64,000 nucleotides of DNA from Alkalicoccus urumqiensis (GTDB taxonomy: Bacteria; Bacillota; Bacilli; Bacillales; Salisediminibacteriaceae), in assembly GCF_002993335.1 (NCBI RefSeq), contig NZ_PVNS01000002.1, positions 186,001 through 250,000 of the forward strand, given 5' to 3'. The translations under genes and the position numbers were made by a program. The notes under the pieces are model-generated. The model made no database searches and was not told the DNA's origin. It worked only from the letters and a program-made list of their open reading frames with translations. Every line of letters starts with the position of its first letter. Position 1 is the first letter of the stretch. Positions 1 to 7,638 of the stretch are shown in pieces.

Positions 1-1
1 A

Positions 2-367
2 GGGAACGTGTCGGAGGAGGAAGCCGCCTTTGTCGAAGAGTACAGGCAGATATGGGAAGAGAGTCTCGACAGTCAGAATTTTTCCATTATGGAGCCGTAC
101 TATATTATTAATTCCCACGGTTATCATGCGGACCGTCGCCACCATCAGGAACTCACTGCCGCCAGGTACCAGGAAGAACAGCAGGGAGAGCCGGAGCTGA
201 CAAAGGAAGTCAATGATGCCGGGAAAGAACGAATCCGTGCAGATGTAAACCTTCTCGTCACGGAATACGGAGAAACGGCTGAAGATGCCGTCAGCCGGTA
301 TTATTATATTGAAGAAGCCGGCGGAGAAATGAAGATGGAAGCAGTCGGCCGCCGGCAGTCAGACTAA
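2..367 (+). CDS. C-terminal part of a TcaA-like membrane protein (partial)
   Basis: The reading frame is open to the left edge of the window, so this is probably the 3' end of a longer gene; an in-frame GTG at 8 has no visible ribosome binding site. The 119 visible residues begin with an acidic helix followed by a pattern (FVEEYRQIWEESL, then a YY-x-NSHGY turn, then a C-terminal YYYIEE strand) like the NTF2-like domain that closes TcaA/YcdB-type envelope proteins of Bacillales. That family resemblance is from memory. The gene ends convergently with cbpA, overlapping it by 4 bases. Function is not established; an envelope role is inferred. Confidence 0.5.
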   Translation, partial: GNVSEEEAAFVEEYRQIWEESLDSQNFSIMEPYYIINSHGYHADRRHHQELTAARYQEEQQGEPELTKEVNDAGKERIRADVNLLVTEYGETAEDAVSRYYYIEEAGGEMKMEAVGRRQSD

Positions 368-987
368 ATGACTTCGGGATCAGAAACGCGGAAACCAATG
401 GACTCCAGCTCCTGGATCAATTGGGTCAGCGTTTCTTTTTTTATGCTCGAAGGAAGCGTGAGAATAATTCTTCTGAAAAACGTGCTGTCCTGATCCAGAG
501 TCATCATACTGTGGATAGAAGTAAACTTCTTCACAGTCGTTAAAATGGCGCTCAGAGCACCCTGATATTCGTTTGTTGAAATCGTCAGCGTATAATTTCC
601 TGTCTTAATCCCCCAGGAATCCTCGAGTACATTCATGACATTACTGTGGGTTAAAATCCCGCTGAAGCTCCCTTCGCCGGTAGAGACAGCGAGGTACGGA
701 TAGCGCTGGATGGAAGAAAAGACACGGAAAAAGGACGTAAGCTCATCAATATGTACGAGGGAATCTTTTAAGAGCGGCTCCACCATATCCTGTGGTTCGA
801 TCTCTCCGAGCCAGAGGGCACGGTACAGCGTCTGTGCATAAATATTTCCTTTGAATTTGCCTTCGTCCACTGCCGGAATGCAGCGGTAGCCGCTTTCCTC
901 AAGCGTATTTAGTGCTTCCTGAACCGAAGCCCGTGCGGAACAGGTCACTACCTGAGCTGCGGGGATAATGTTGTATTTAATCTGCAT
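364..987 (-). CDS. cbpA: Cyclic-di-AMP-binding CBS/ACT protein CbpA
   Basis: A 207-residue protein with a tandem CBS pair (about residues 1-120, starting MQIKYNIIPAAQV) and a C-terminal ACT-like segment (about 140-205). This order matches the c-di-AMP-binding protein CbpA of Listeria and staphylococci, a cytosolic sensor whose partner differs between species. I chose the ATG at 987, since AGGAGG at 995-1000 lies 7 bases away; the adjacent ATG at 990 would leave only 4. A longer frame reaching 1284 lacks a ribosome binding site and covers pncA. It is divergent from pncA. The second-messenger assignment rests on family resemblance only; no ligand residue was verified. Confidence 0.7.
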   Translation of the reverse strand: MQIKYNIIPAAQVVTCSARASVQEALNTLEESGYRCIPAVDEGKFKGNIYAQTLYRALWLGEIEPQDMVEPLLKDSLVHIDELTSFFRVFSSIQRYPYLAVSTGEGSFSGILTHSNVMNVLEDSWGIKTGNYTLTISTNEYQGALSAILTTVKKFTSIHSMMTLDQDSTFFRRIILTLPSSIKKETLTQLIQELESIGFRVSDPEVI

Positions 988-1055
988 CATGAAGCCTCCT
1001 GTCTTATCAAGTATAATTTCTAGTATATACCATCTGCCGGAAGAATGAAACGCTG

Positions 1056-1064
1056 TGTTATACT
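1056..1064 (+). promoter_or_regulatory. Candidate extended -10 promoter element for pncA
   Basis: TGT followed by TATACT at 1059-1064 forms an extended -10 element 38 bases before the pncA start. I see no convincing -35 hexamer, which extended -10 promoters often lack. Confidence 0.35.
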
Positions 1065-1101
1065 TGAAAAACAACCATTGGCACAAGGAGGCAGACATAA
1101 C

Positions 1102-1656
1102 ATGGAGGCAGCCATCATTATTGATTATACGAATGATTTTGTTGCAGACGACGGAAAACTGACGTGTGGAGAGCATGGTCAGTCCGTGGAAGAGCGTATC
1201 ACAGAATTGACCGAATCCTGGATAGAAAAAGGCCTGTTTACCGTCTTCGCCGTCGATGCGCATGAAGCTGGAGACACGTATCATCCTGAATCAGCATTGT
1301 TTCCGGAGCACAATATCATCGGAACAAAAGGACGCAGGCTGTATGGTGCCCTGGGCGACCTGGTCGAATCGATGAACGGAGCTCCTTATTACTGGATGGA
1401 TAAAACGAGGTACAGCGCTTTTGCAGGAACCGATCTCGAACTCCGTCTGCGCGAGCGCGGGGTGACACACCTGCATCTTGCGGGCGTCTGTACCGATATC
1501 TGCGTTCTTCATACAGCTGTGGACGCATACAACCGTGGTTTTTCCATGACTATTCACGCGGATGCCGTGCAGAGCTTTGACCAGGAAGGACATGCATGGG
1601 CGCTTCGTCATTTTAAACAGACACTCGGCGCTGACGTTGTGCAAAAGAATGGTTGA
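1102..1656 (+). CDS. pncA: Nicotinamidase PncA (YueJ type)
   Basis: Hydrolyses nicotinamide to nicotinate and ammonia in the NAD salvage pathway; cytosolic, isochorismatase-like fold, 184 residues, near the size of the Bacillus subtilis enzyme. The catalytic triad is visible as D8 (IIIDYTNDF), K101 (MDKTRYSAF) and C134 (GVCTDICV). Metal ligands are D52, H54 and H61 in VDAHEAGDTYH. The near-complete match to the YueJ motifs TRYSAFAGTDLEL and LHLAGVCTDICVLHT makes the call firm. The ATG at 1102 follows AAGGAGG at 1085-1091; an upstream in-frame ATG at 1045 overlaps the promoter and has no ribosome binding site. It stands alone, divergent from cbpA. Confidence 0.93.
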   Translation: MEAAIIIDYTNDFVADDGKLTCGEHGQSVEERITELTESWIEKGLFTVFAVDAHEAGDTYHPESALFPEHNIIGTKGRRLYGALGDLVESMNGAPYYWMDKTRYSAFAGTDLELRLRERGVTHLHLAGVCTDICVLHTAVDAYNRGFSMTIHADAVQSFDQEGHAWALRHFKQTLGADVVQKNG

Positions 1657-1700
1657 CCCTCTTCAACTTTGGGTAAAGGGGTTTTGAGGAGGGATCATTC

Positions 1701-1907
1701 ATGGACTTAAAAACCATCCGTAAAAAATTAGAAGATGTTTCCCACATGAGTCAGGAGATGAAAAACTCTTATCAGCGGCTCAGTGATAATGAAAAGGAAG
1801 AATTCAAGATCGGCTACCACCTTGATGTGGAGGTGGATGAACTCTGCCGTAGGCTGTTCTCCTGGTCAGAAGCACAGTATGAGCGTGAGCATGGTGAGAA
1901 TGACTGA
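1701..1907 (+). CDS. Small acidic hypothetical protein
   Basis: A 68-residue charged, largely helical protein with no membrane segment and no cysteine motif apart from a single Cys in DELCRRLF. I do not recognise the family. GAGGAGG at 1686-1692 is well placed before the ATG, so translation is likely. It follows pncA by 44 bases and may share its transcript; a strong terminator follows at 1940. No function can be assigned. Confidence 0.65.
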   Translation: MDLKTIRKKLEDVSHMSQEMKNSYQRLSDNEKEEFKIGYHLDVEVDELCRRLFSWSEAQYEREHGEND

Positions 1908-1939
1908 TCCGGGTTCTCTATAAAGGGAGACACCCCCTG

Positions 1940-1969
1940 GCTGTTCCGGACACTCCGGAGCGGCTTTTT
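1940..1969 (+). terminator. Intrinsic terminator after the pncA unit
   Basis: An 11-bp stem (two G-U pairs) with a 3-base loop pairs 1940-1950 with 1954-1964 and is followed by TTTTT. Confidence 0.75.
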
Positions 1970-2057
1970 CTCATGTGCAGAGTCAGACCTTACCGGTACC
2001 TGGAGAGAATCGACATATGCTACAATAGGAAACTAGATACAGAAAGGAGAATCGGTC

Positions 2058-2669
2058 ATGTGGAAAGACATTTCCCAGCGTTTACGGGAAGGAATGGACG
2101 TCTGGCCGGGGGATGAGGCATTCCGCCGAACACCTTCAATGAAGCAGTCTGACGGAGCCAGTGTCAATACATCTGTGCTGCATATGAGCACACATACCGG
2201 GACGCACCTGGATGCCCCTTATCATTACAGCAGCCGGGGCAGAACGATTGACCAGATGGATGTCAATGAGCTGTCAGGCATCTGCCGGCTCATTGAACTA
2301 AAGAATGTGCCTGTGATCTCAGCATCCGATCTGGCAGCCCACGGCCCGTTCAACGAATCGATTATACTTTTTAAAACGACGGATACTGTGCATTCCTATG
2401 ATTCGTTTCCGGTGTTTTCAAAAGAAGCAGTGGAACTCCTTCACTCGGAGGGAGTCCGGCTGCTTGGAACGGACGCTCCTTCTGTGGATTCGTTGACAAG
2501 TAAGGATCTTCCTGCACATCATGCCTGCCTCCAGTCGGATATCTATATTGTGGAAGGGCTGCGGCTTGCGGATGCTGAACCGGGATTTTATGAATTTATG
2601 GCGCTGCCGCTGCTTCTGGAAGGCAGTGACGGTTCGCCTGTCCGGGCTGTTATACGGGAGGTGGACTGA
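2058..2669 (+). CDS. Cyclase / arylformamidase (KynB-like) family protein
   Basis: A 203-residue metal-dependent hydrolase of the cyclase family (PF04199). The signature HTGTHLDAPYH at residues 46-56 supplies the His and Asp metal ligands, and a later DAPSVDS segment is also typical. The best-known member, KynB, hydrolyses N-formylkynurenine in tryptophan breakdown. No kynA or kynU lies nearby, so the substrate is uncertain. GAAAGGAG precedes the ATG. The next gene starts one base after the stop codon and the third overlaps the second, so three genes form an operon with two thioredoxin-fold proteins. Confidence 0.8.
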   Translation: MWKDISQRLREGMDVWPGDEAFRRTPSMKQSDGASVNTSVLHMSTHTGTHLDAPYHYSSRGRTIDQMDVNELSGICRLIELKNVPVISASDLAAHGPFNESIILFKTTDTVHSYDSFPVFSKEAVELLHSEGVRLLGTDAPSVDSLTSKDLPAHHACLQSDIYIVEGLRLADAEPGFYEFMALPLLLEGSDGSPVRAVIREVD

Positions 2670-2670
2670 C

Positions 2671-2973
2671 GTGACTGCTGCAGAGAAAGAACTGGTCGAA
2701 GCAAGCCGTTTTCAGGCTGTGCCTGTCTTTATATATGCTGCGATGTGCGGAACGTGCCGGATGGCACAGCGCTACGTCGATCTCGTAGAGGAAGCATCCA
2801 GCTATTCCATACGCCGGGTGGACATTACAGAACTTCCCGGGAAAGCTGCCGGATGGCAGGTGGAAAGCGTCCCCTGCCTTGCGGTGATTTCCAATGGAGA
2901 AATAACAGCAAAAAAATATGCGATGAACAGTGTGACATCGATGTTTTCGTTTTTGAAGGAGGAGTTAACGTGA
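2671..2973 (+). CDS. Thioredoxin-like protein with CGTC active site
   Basis: A 100-residue thioredoxin-fold protein, cytosolic (no signal peptide). The redox pair is CGTC in YAAMCGTCRMA, near residue 28; a cis-proline-type segment ESVPCLAV follows. The GTG at 2671 starts one base after the upstream TGA, using GGGAGG inside the kynB-like gene; an upstream in-frame ATG at 2521 lies inside that gene and is unlikely. It overlaps the next gene by the GTGA junction, so the two are translationally coupled. A role as a thiol-disulfide oxidoreductase is inferred from fold and motif; the partner is unknown. Confidence 0.75.
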   Translation: MTAAEKELVEASRFQAVPVFIYAAMCGTCRMAQRYVDLVEEASSYSIRRVDITELPGKAAGWQVESVPCLAVISNGEITAKKYAMNSVTSMFSFLKEELT

Positions 2974-3389
2974 ATGCACTTCAGATACCGGTAACAGATA
3001 TGGCATCACAAGAGAGGAAAACGCTTGAGGATTTTAAAGGAGAAGCGCTGATCGTCACGTTCTGGGTATCCTGGTGCCCCGACTGCCGGAGGGATCTTGA
3101 ACAGAAGCGGATGCTGCATGAAGCCATGACAGATAAAGGATTGAATATGGTCATGGTTCATGTCCCAGCGCGGGAGGCAGATCCTGAAGCAGTGCACACC
3201 TTTCTGCATGAACACCCGCTTCCGTTTCAGCTGCTGGAAGACAACGGAAGGGAATTGTTTGATGCGTATGAATGCCAGACGCTTCCGACAACGCTCGTTT
3301 TAAATAAGCGGGGGGAGACGGAGGCCAAGTTCCGTGACAAAGCCTCCATTCAGGATATGATGCCCGCAGTGGCAAACGCGATGATGTAA
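2970..3389 (+). CDS. TlpA/ResA-like thioredoxin-fold protein (SWCPDC)
   Basis: A 139-residue protein with the TlpA-type motif FWVSWCPDCRRDL near residue 32 and a cis-proline segment QTLPTTLVLN near residue 110. Unlike ResA it has no N-terminal membrane anchor, so a cytosolic location is likely. The GTG at 2970 overlaps the preceding TGA; AAGGAGGAG lies just upstream. An upstream in-frame start at 2745 would run through the previous gene and is rejected. It is the last gene of the three-gene kynB-like unit and ends one base from the convergent phosphoesterase gene. Confidence 0.75.
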   Translation: MNALQIPVTDMASQERKTLEDFKGEALIVTFWVSWCPDCRRDLEQKRMLHEAMTDKGLNMVMVHVPAREADPEAVHTFLHEHPLPFQLLEDNGRELFDAYECQTLPTTLVLNKRGETEAKFRDKASIQDMMPAVANAMM

Positions 3390-3390
3390 C

Positions 3391-4131
3391 TTATTTCTGT
3401 GGTGGCAGTGCGCCGTTTTCATAGATGTAGGTTAAAAGGGGGTGGGCAGCCCCTGGATAGCCTGTTTCTTCGAGACGCTTCACCTGACGGGGGATGTCGT
3501 ACTGGACTCTCCGGAATGCAGGATGAACGCCGTGCTCATCTTTGTGCAGAAGAAGGTAGGAGGCCCGCGGATCGCCGTCGAAAGGAAGGCCTACGCTTCC
3601 GGGATTTAGAAAAAGTTTTCCGTCCAGTGTCCGGTGGTGTGCGGTATGAACGTGTCCGTAAACGTACGCTTCTGCTCTGGAATCAGCAGCTGTCCAGCTG
3701 CGGAATGTGTCATCCGGGGCATCTTTTAGTACAGGCGGAAAAGGGTCTTCCGGCGTAGCATGAAAGGCAAAAAGCTGCGTTTTGTTACTGAATGGAATCT
3801 CGAGGTTTTTAGGAAGGGAAGCCAGATAGTGCAGATCTTCTTCTGAAAGAAGCGCCTGCGTGAACTGCTGTTCCGCCCGCATCATCGTCAGTGCGGCGTC
3901 CGGTACCTCGCCTTCATTGATACCCCTTGCAGCCCAGAGGTCTGCATTTCCGAGAACAGCATAATCCGTATGCTTCTGCACCAGTTCGAGACACCCTTTG
4001 GGATCAGGCCCGCGGAAGGAAATATCACCGAGGCAGAGAACGGCATCTGTCCGCTGGGTGGAGATATCATCCAGCACCGCTTCGAGTGCCTGCCTGTTCC
4101 CGTGAATATCAGATATTACTGCGAGTTTCAT
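3391..4131 (-). CDS. Calcineurin-like metallophosphoesterase
   Basis: A 246-residue cytosolic phosphoesterase. The metal-binding motifs appear in order: SDIHGN near the N terminus, GDISFRGPDP, GNAD, and YGHVHTAH about three quarters along, followed by NPGSVGLP. This is the YfcE/MJ0936-like layout; substrates are usually phosphodiesters, and the physiological one cannot be told. The start is ATG 4131 (MKLAVISDIHG) with GAGGAG 8 bases upstream; a further ATG at 4140 is less well placed. It is divergent from cvfC. Confidence 0.82.
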   Translation of the reverse strand: MKLAVISDIHGNRQALEAVLDDISTQRTDAVLCLGDISFRGPDPKGCLELVQKHTDYAVLGNADLWAARGINEGEVPDAALTMMRAEQQFTQALLSEEDLHYLASLPKNLEIPFSNKTQLFAFHATPEDPFPPVLKDAPDDTFRSWTAADSRAEAYVYGHVHTAHHRTLDGKLFLNPGSVGLPFDGDPRASYLLLHKDEHGVHPAFRRVQYDIPRQVKRLEETGYPGAAHPLLTYIYENGALPPQK

Positions 4132-4226
4132 GCAAATCACTCCTCTGTAGATCGTTTTTGATTCTCCCTTACAGTATCAGAATACGACGCAGTGGAAAAG
4201 AGATGCAGTTGAAAGGAGAATGATGT

Positions 4227-5357
4227 ATGTATATTAAAGCGGTGGAACCTACACCAAGTCCAAATACCATGAAATTTACGCTGAGTGAGGAACTCCCTTC
4301 CGGCAGCGCTGCGAATTATACGCCGGAGACAAAAGACGAGGCACCGGATTTTGTTAAAGACATTTTCGAAGTGGAAGGTGTAAAAGGTGTCTACCATGTA
4401 GCGGATTTCATAGCGGTAGACCGCCATCCGAAGGCTGACTGGAAAACGATCCTGCCGAAAATACGCAGCATTTTCGGTGAAGAAGAAGAGGCAGGAAGCG
4501 AAAGAGACCAGGTGGATGAACACTTTGGAGAAGTAAGTATTCAAGTACAGGAATTTAAAGGTATCCCGATGCAGATCAAAGCTGTCGACGGCGAAACGGA
4601 AAAAAGGGAAGCGCTGCCCGAACGATTTGTATTAGCAGCTGGAGAAGCAGCGATGCCGGAAGATAATATCGTGATGATGCGTAAATGGGTGGAGCAGAAG
4701 CCGCGTTACGGCGATGCGGCAGAGGCAGCTCTTGAAGTAGCTGCGGAATACGATGCGAGTTTTTCACAGGAACATCTCGATGCACTCGTCCGCCAGGCAA
4801 AAGAGCCGGAGGCGCCGAAAGTGGAGCGCGAGTGGGTGAAAGTAACGAAAGAAATGCTCGATGAACCGGACTGGCGTACAAGATTTGCCTGGATGGATAA
4901 GATGGATCCGAAAATGGAAGATCTTCCGGTACTGGATAAAGCGCTTCAGGATGAGAAAGCATCGATCCGCAGGCTTGCCGTCGTCTATTTAGGCATGCTG
5001 GAGGATGAGGCTGTGCTGCCTTATCTGGAAAAAGCGATGCAGGATAAATCAGTGACAGTAAGACGTACAGCCGGCGACGCATTTTCCGACATCGGGAGTT
5101 CAAAAGGCATTCCTGCCATGACCGAAGCACTGCAGGACAAAAGTAAGCTCGTCCGCTGGCGTGCAGCAATGTTTTTATATGAAGTCGGTGACGAGTCGGC
5201 GCTTCCGGCATTAAAGCAGGCGGAAGAAGATCCGGAATTTGAAGTGAGCCTCCAGGCGAAGCTTGCAGCAGCGAGAATTGAGCAGGGAGAAGAAGCAAAA
5301 GGGTCAGTCTGGAAACAGATGTCAGATGCTTTTGATCAAGGAGGAGAAACAACATGA
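4227..5357 (+). CDS. CvfC/YpgR-like protein: Nfu N-terminal domain plus HEAT repeats
   Basis: A 376-residue acidic protein. Residues 1-90 resemble the Nfu N-terminal domain (starting MYIKAVEPTPSPNTMKF), and residues about 210-350 form PBS-lyase-type HEAT repeats (for example DEKASIRRLAVVYLGMLEDE). This architecture is that of 'conserved virulence factor C' of Staphylococcus and YpgR of Bacillus. The C-terminal CxxC domain of true Nfu is absent, so iron-sulfur carriage is not supported. AAGGAG sits 9 bases before ATG 4227. The stop overlaps the next gene by ATGA. Molecular function is unknown in the family. Confidence 0.8.
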   Translation: MYIKAVEPTPSPNTMKFTLSEELPSGSAANYTPETKDEAPDFVKDIFEVEGVKGVYHVADFIAVDRHPKADWKTILPKIRSIFGEEEEAGSERDQVDEHFGEVSIQVQEFKGIPMQIKAVDGETEKREALPERFVLAAGEAAMPEDNIVMMRKWVEQKPRYGDAAEAALEVAAEYDASFSQEHLDALVRQAKEPEAPKVEREWVKVTKEMLDEPDWRTRFAWMDKMDPKMEDLPVLDKALQDEKASIRRLAVVYLGMLEDEAVLPYLEKAMQDKSVTVRRTAGDAFSDIGSSKGIPAMTEALQDKSKLVRWRAAMFLYEVGDESALPALKQAEEDPEFEVSLQAKLAAARIEQGEEAKGSVWKQMSDAFDQGGETT

Positions 5358-5569
5358 TGGAAGAAGCACAGCTGAGAGAAAAACTGGAAGAAAGCAACAT
5401 GGAAGAAGCGCTGGAGCTGCTGGATGATGCAGAAGGGGGGCGCCTCCAAGTACTGGAGCTTGCTCCTTCACTCGGTCTTCTGCGGGATGAAGAGCTGAAC
5501 AATGCACTTCTTTACCACCTGAAACAGAAAGGTGTCGAGATTGAATACGTGAAAGAAGAAGATGAGTGA
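5354..5569 (+). CDS. Small acidic protein coupled to cvfC
   Basis: A 71-residue, strongly acidic, helical protein. The C-terminal stretch LNNALLYHLKQKGVEIEYV recalls the last helix and strand of sigma factor region 1.1, but that likeness is weak. The ATGA junction with cvfC and the TGATG junction with the ydbS-like gene place it inside a four-gene run of overlapping genes. No signal peptide, membrane segment or cysteine is present. Function unknown. Confidence 0.7.
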   Translation: MMEEAQLREKLEESNMEEALELLDDAEGGRLQVLELAPSLGLLRDEELNNALLYHLKQKGVEIEYVKEEDE

Positions 5570-6048
5570 TGCGGCCGCTCCCGGATCACTCTCTCGCCCC
5601 GGAACTGCTCCGCGTCTGGCGGATCAGTTCTTTGGGGAGTACGTTGTTTCTCTGTATTTTTCCGCTCGGGTATTTCGGAGCATCGCTTCTCTGGGATCTG
5701 CCATTATGGATCATGTACATACTTATCGGCGGAGTGGTTCTGCTCGGTCTGTTCGACATTATTTTCATGCAGAGATGGAAATGGAAACGATGGAAGTATG
5801 CCGTTTATGAAGATGAGGTCGAACTTTTAAGAGGTGTCATCATCCGGGAGCGGGTGATTATCCCGATGATCCGTGTTCAGCACGTGGATACCAGACAGGG
5901 GCCGCTTCTGAGACATTATGGGCTCGCTTCTGTCACTATTTCCACAGCAGCGACCATCCATGAAATTCCGGGTCTGAAAGAAGCCGATGCGGACGAACTG
6001 CGGGACAGCATTGCCAGACTTGCGAGGGAGGCCGATCCCGATGAATAA
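5569..6048 (+). CDS. ydbS: YdbS-like PH-domain membrane protein
   Basis: A 159-residue protein with two membrane segments (about residues 20-65) followed by a bacterial PH-like (YdbS/YdbT, DUF304) domain; the segment IIRERVIIPMIRVQHVDTRQGPLLR is the family hallmark. In Bacillus subtilis the ydbS-ydbT pair is linked to protection against membrane-active peptides; a similar role here is inference. ATG 5569 overlaps the preceding stop. A competing frame starting at 5562 lacks homology. It overlaps the ydbT-like gene by 8 bases. Confidence 0.82.
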   Translation: MRPLPDHSLAPELLRVWRISSLGSTLFLCIFPLGYFGASLLWDLPLWIMYILIGGVVLLGLFDIIFMQRWKWKRWKYAVYEDEVELLRGVIIRERVIIPMIRVQHVDTRQGPLLRHYGLASVTISTAATIHEIPGLKEADADELRDSIARLAREADPDE

Positions 6049-7549
6049 CTGGCAGCGGCAGCATCCTGCCGCCATCCTCGTTTCGTTTTTTCAAGGACTC
6101 CGTCAGCTGATCGTCTCCTTTGTCGTCATTTTCATCTTTGGTTCAACCTCCGGTGGCATGCGGCTGCTGTATACAGCAGGAATTATGCTTGTCATTCTGA
6201 CCGGTTCGCTTATTGTGTCCGCTGTTTCCTGGTACCGGTTTGAATTCCGTCTAATTGAAGAGGAACTGCAGGTGAAGCAGGGGCTGTTCGTCCGAAAAAA
6301 ACGTTACATCCGACGCAACAGGGTGCAGAGTATTCATATTAATGCGCCCGTGCCGCAGCGCTTTTTCGGGCTGGTGGAAGTTTCTATTGAAACAGCCGGA
6401 GGAGGGGATGAGCCGGAATTCACCCTTTCTGCTCTGCCGGTGGAAAAAGCGGAGCAGATACGCGGTGAGCTTCTCTACGGTTCGGAAAAAGAAGAAATTT
6501 TTGCCGGAGAAATCAGCAGCGGGATGGACCAGGCTCTTTCTGAGCCGGTGGAGGAGAAGCCGCGCCGAACTTGGGAACTTGGCTTCCGCCGTCTCCTGCT
6601 TGCAGCTGTGACATCCAGCGGCGTTGGTATTGCTGCCACATTTGCAGCTGCATTGTTGTCACAGCTTCCGCAGTTTCTGCCGGACTGGCTGCTGGGCATT
6701 GCACTTGGCTGGATCGTGCAGTCGTCGCTCGTGTATATTGGGCTGTTCATCGTGACGGTCCTGCTGCTTGCCTGGATATTCACGATTCTCTCTACTGTTA
6801 TTAAATATGGGCAGTTCCAGGTGACAGAACAAAATGGAGAGCTTTTTATCTCCAAAGGGCTGATTGAGAAAAAACAGCTCACGATTCAGCAGCACCGGAT
6901 CAATGCGGTCCGTATTGTGCAGAATGTTCTCAGGCAGCCGCTCGGTTATTGTGCCGTATATATCGAGAGTGCCGGGGGCGGAACGAAAGATGAAGATTTC
7001 TCTACGATTCTTCTTCCGATGTGTAAAAAATCGCAGGTCCCCGAACTTTTGGAAACGATGGCGCCCGATTTTGCTTTTACACCGGAATTTCATCCACTGC
7101 CGCGCACGGCTGTGAGAAGGTACATGATCAAGCCGCTTATTCCGATTACTGCCGGGGCTGCGGCTGCTTCCTATTTTCTTCCTTTCGGGTGGCTTATCTG
7201 GATTCTGCTGGTGCCGGCGGCATTATTAGGCTACCTGCAGTATAAAAGTGCCGGTCTTGCACTGTCGGACCGTCACGTTTTTCTCCGCTGGAGAACGCTG
7301 TCACTGGAAGAAGCATTTCTGCCGAGACCCCGAATCCAGTCAGTGGCTTTTACGCAGAATCCACTGCAGCGGAATGCCGGTCTCTTTTCTCTTCATATGT
7401 CTGTTTTAACAACGGTGACGGGAAAAACGTTTTCTTTAAAGCATACCGGCGATGATCAGAAAGAAGATGTGATGTCCTGGTATTCTTATCAGAACGGAAG
7501 CCCCAATGCTTCTGACATCGATCGGGCTCATGCTGAAACTGTGGAATGA
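6041..7549 (+). CDS. ydbT: YdbT-like membrane protein with repeated PH-like domains
   Basis: A 502-residue membrane protein with three YdbS/YdbT-type PH-like domains, each after a pair of hydrophobic helices (near residues 15-55, 180-245 and 360-395). The repeated signatures are RNRVQSIHINAPVPQRFFGL, HRINAVRIVQNVLRQPLGY and RPRIQSVAFTQNPLQRNAGL. It is the usual partner of YdbS. ATG 6041 has GAGGGAGG 9 bases upstream; a longer start at 5987 lies inside ydbS. A strong bidirectional terminator follows, ending the cvfC-to-ydbT run. Confidence 0.83.
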   Translation: MNNWQRQHPAAILVSFFQGLRQLIVSFVVIFIFGSTSGGMRLLYTAGIMLVILTGSLIVSAVSWYRFEFRLIEEELQVKQGLFVRKKRYIRRNRVQSIHINAPVPQRFFGLVEVSIETAGGGDEPEFTLSALPVEKAEQIRGELLYGSEKEEIFAGEISSGMDQALSEPVEEKPRRTWELGFRRLLLAAVTSSGVGIAATFAAALLSQLPQFLPDWLLGIALGWIVQSSLVYIGLFIVTVLLLAWIFTILSTVIKYGQFQVTEQNGELFISKGLIEKKQLTIQQHRINAVRIVQNVLRQPLGYCAVYIESAGGGTKDEDFSTILLPMCKKSQVPELLETMAPDFAFTPEFHPLPRTAVRRYMIKPLIPITAGAAAASYFLPFGWLIWILLVPAALLGYLQYKSAGLALSDRHVFLRWRTLSLEEAFLPRPRIQSVAFTQNPLQRNAGLFSLHMSVLTTVTGKTFSLKHTGDDQKEDVMSWYSYQNGSPNASDIDRAHAETVE

Positions 7550-7564
7550 AGGTTGATCATGTAT

Positions 7565-7620
7565 ACAAAACACAGCGGGCCGCCGGAGAGGAATGTCTCC
7601 GGCGGCCCGCTGTTATTATA
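7565..7620. terminator. Bidirectional intrinsic terminator
   Basis: A perfect 17-bp GC-rich stem (7573-7589 with 7596-7612, 6-base loop) lies between the converging ydbT-like and 326-aa genes. TTATTATA follows on the plus strand and a T-rich TGTTTTGT on the minus strand. Confidence 0.85.
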
Positions 7621-7638
7621 CCATGTGCAGAAATTCCA

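Noticed and set aside
4576-5502. A 308-residue minus-strand frame opposite cvfC
   Set aside because: Low-complexity Ser/Pro/Leu shadow of the cvfC gene with no homology or ribosome binding site.
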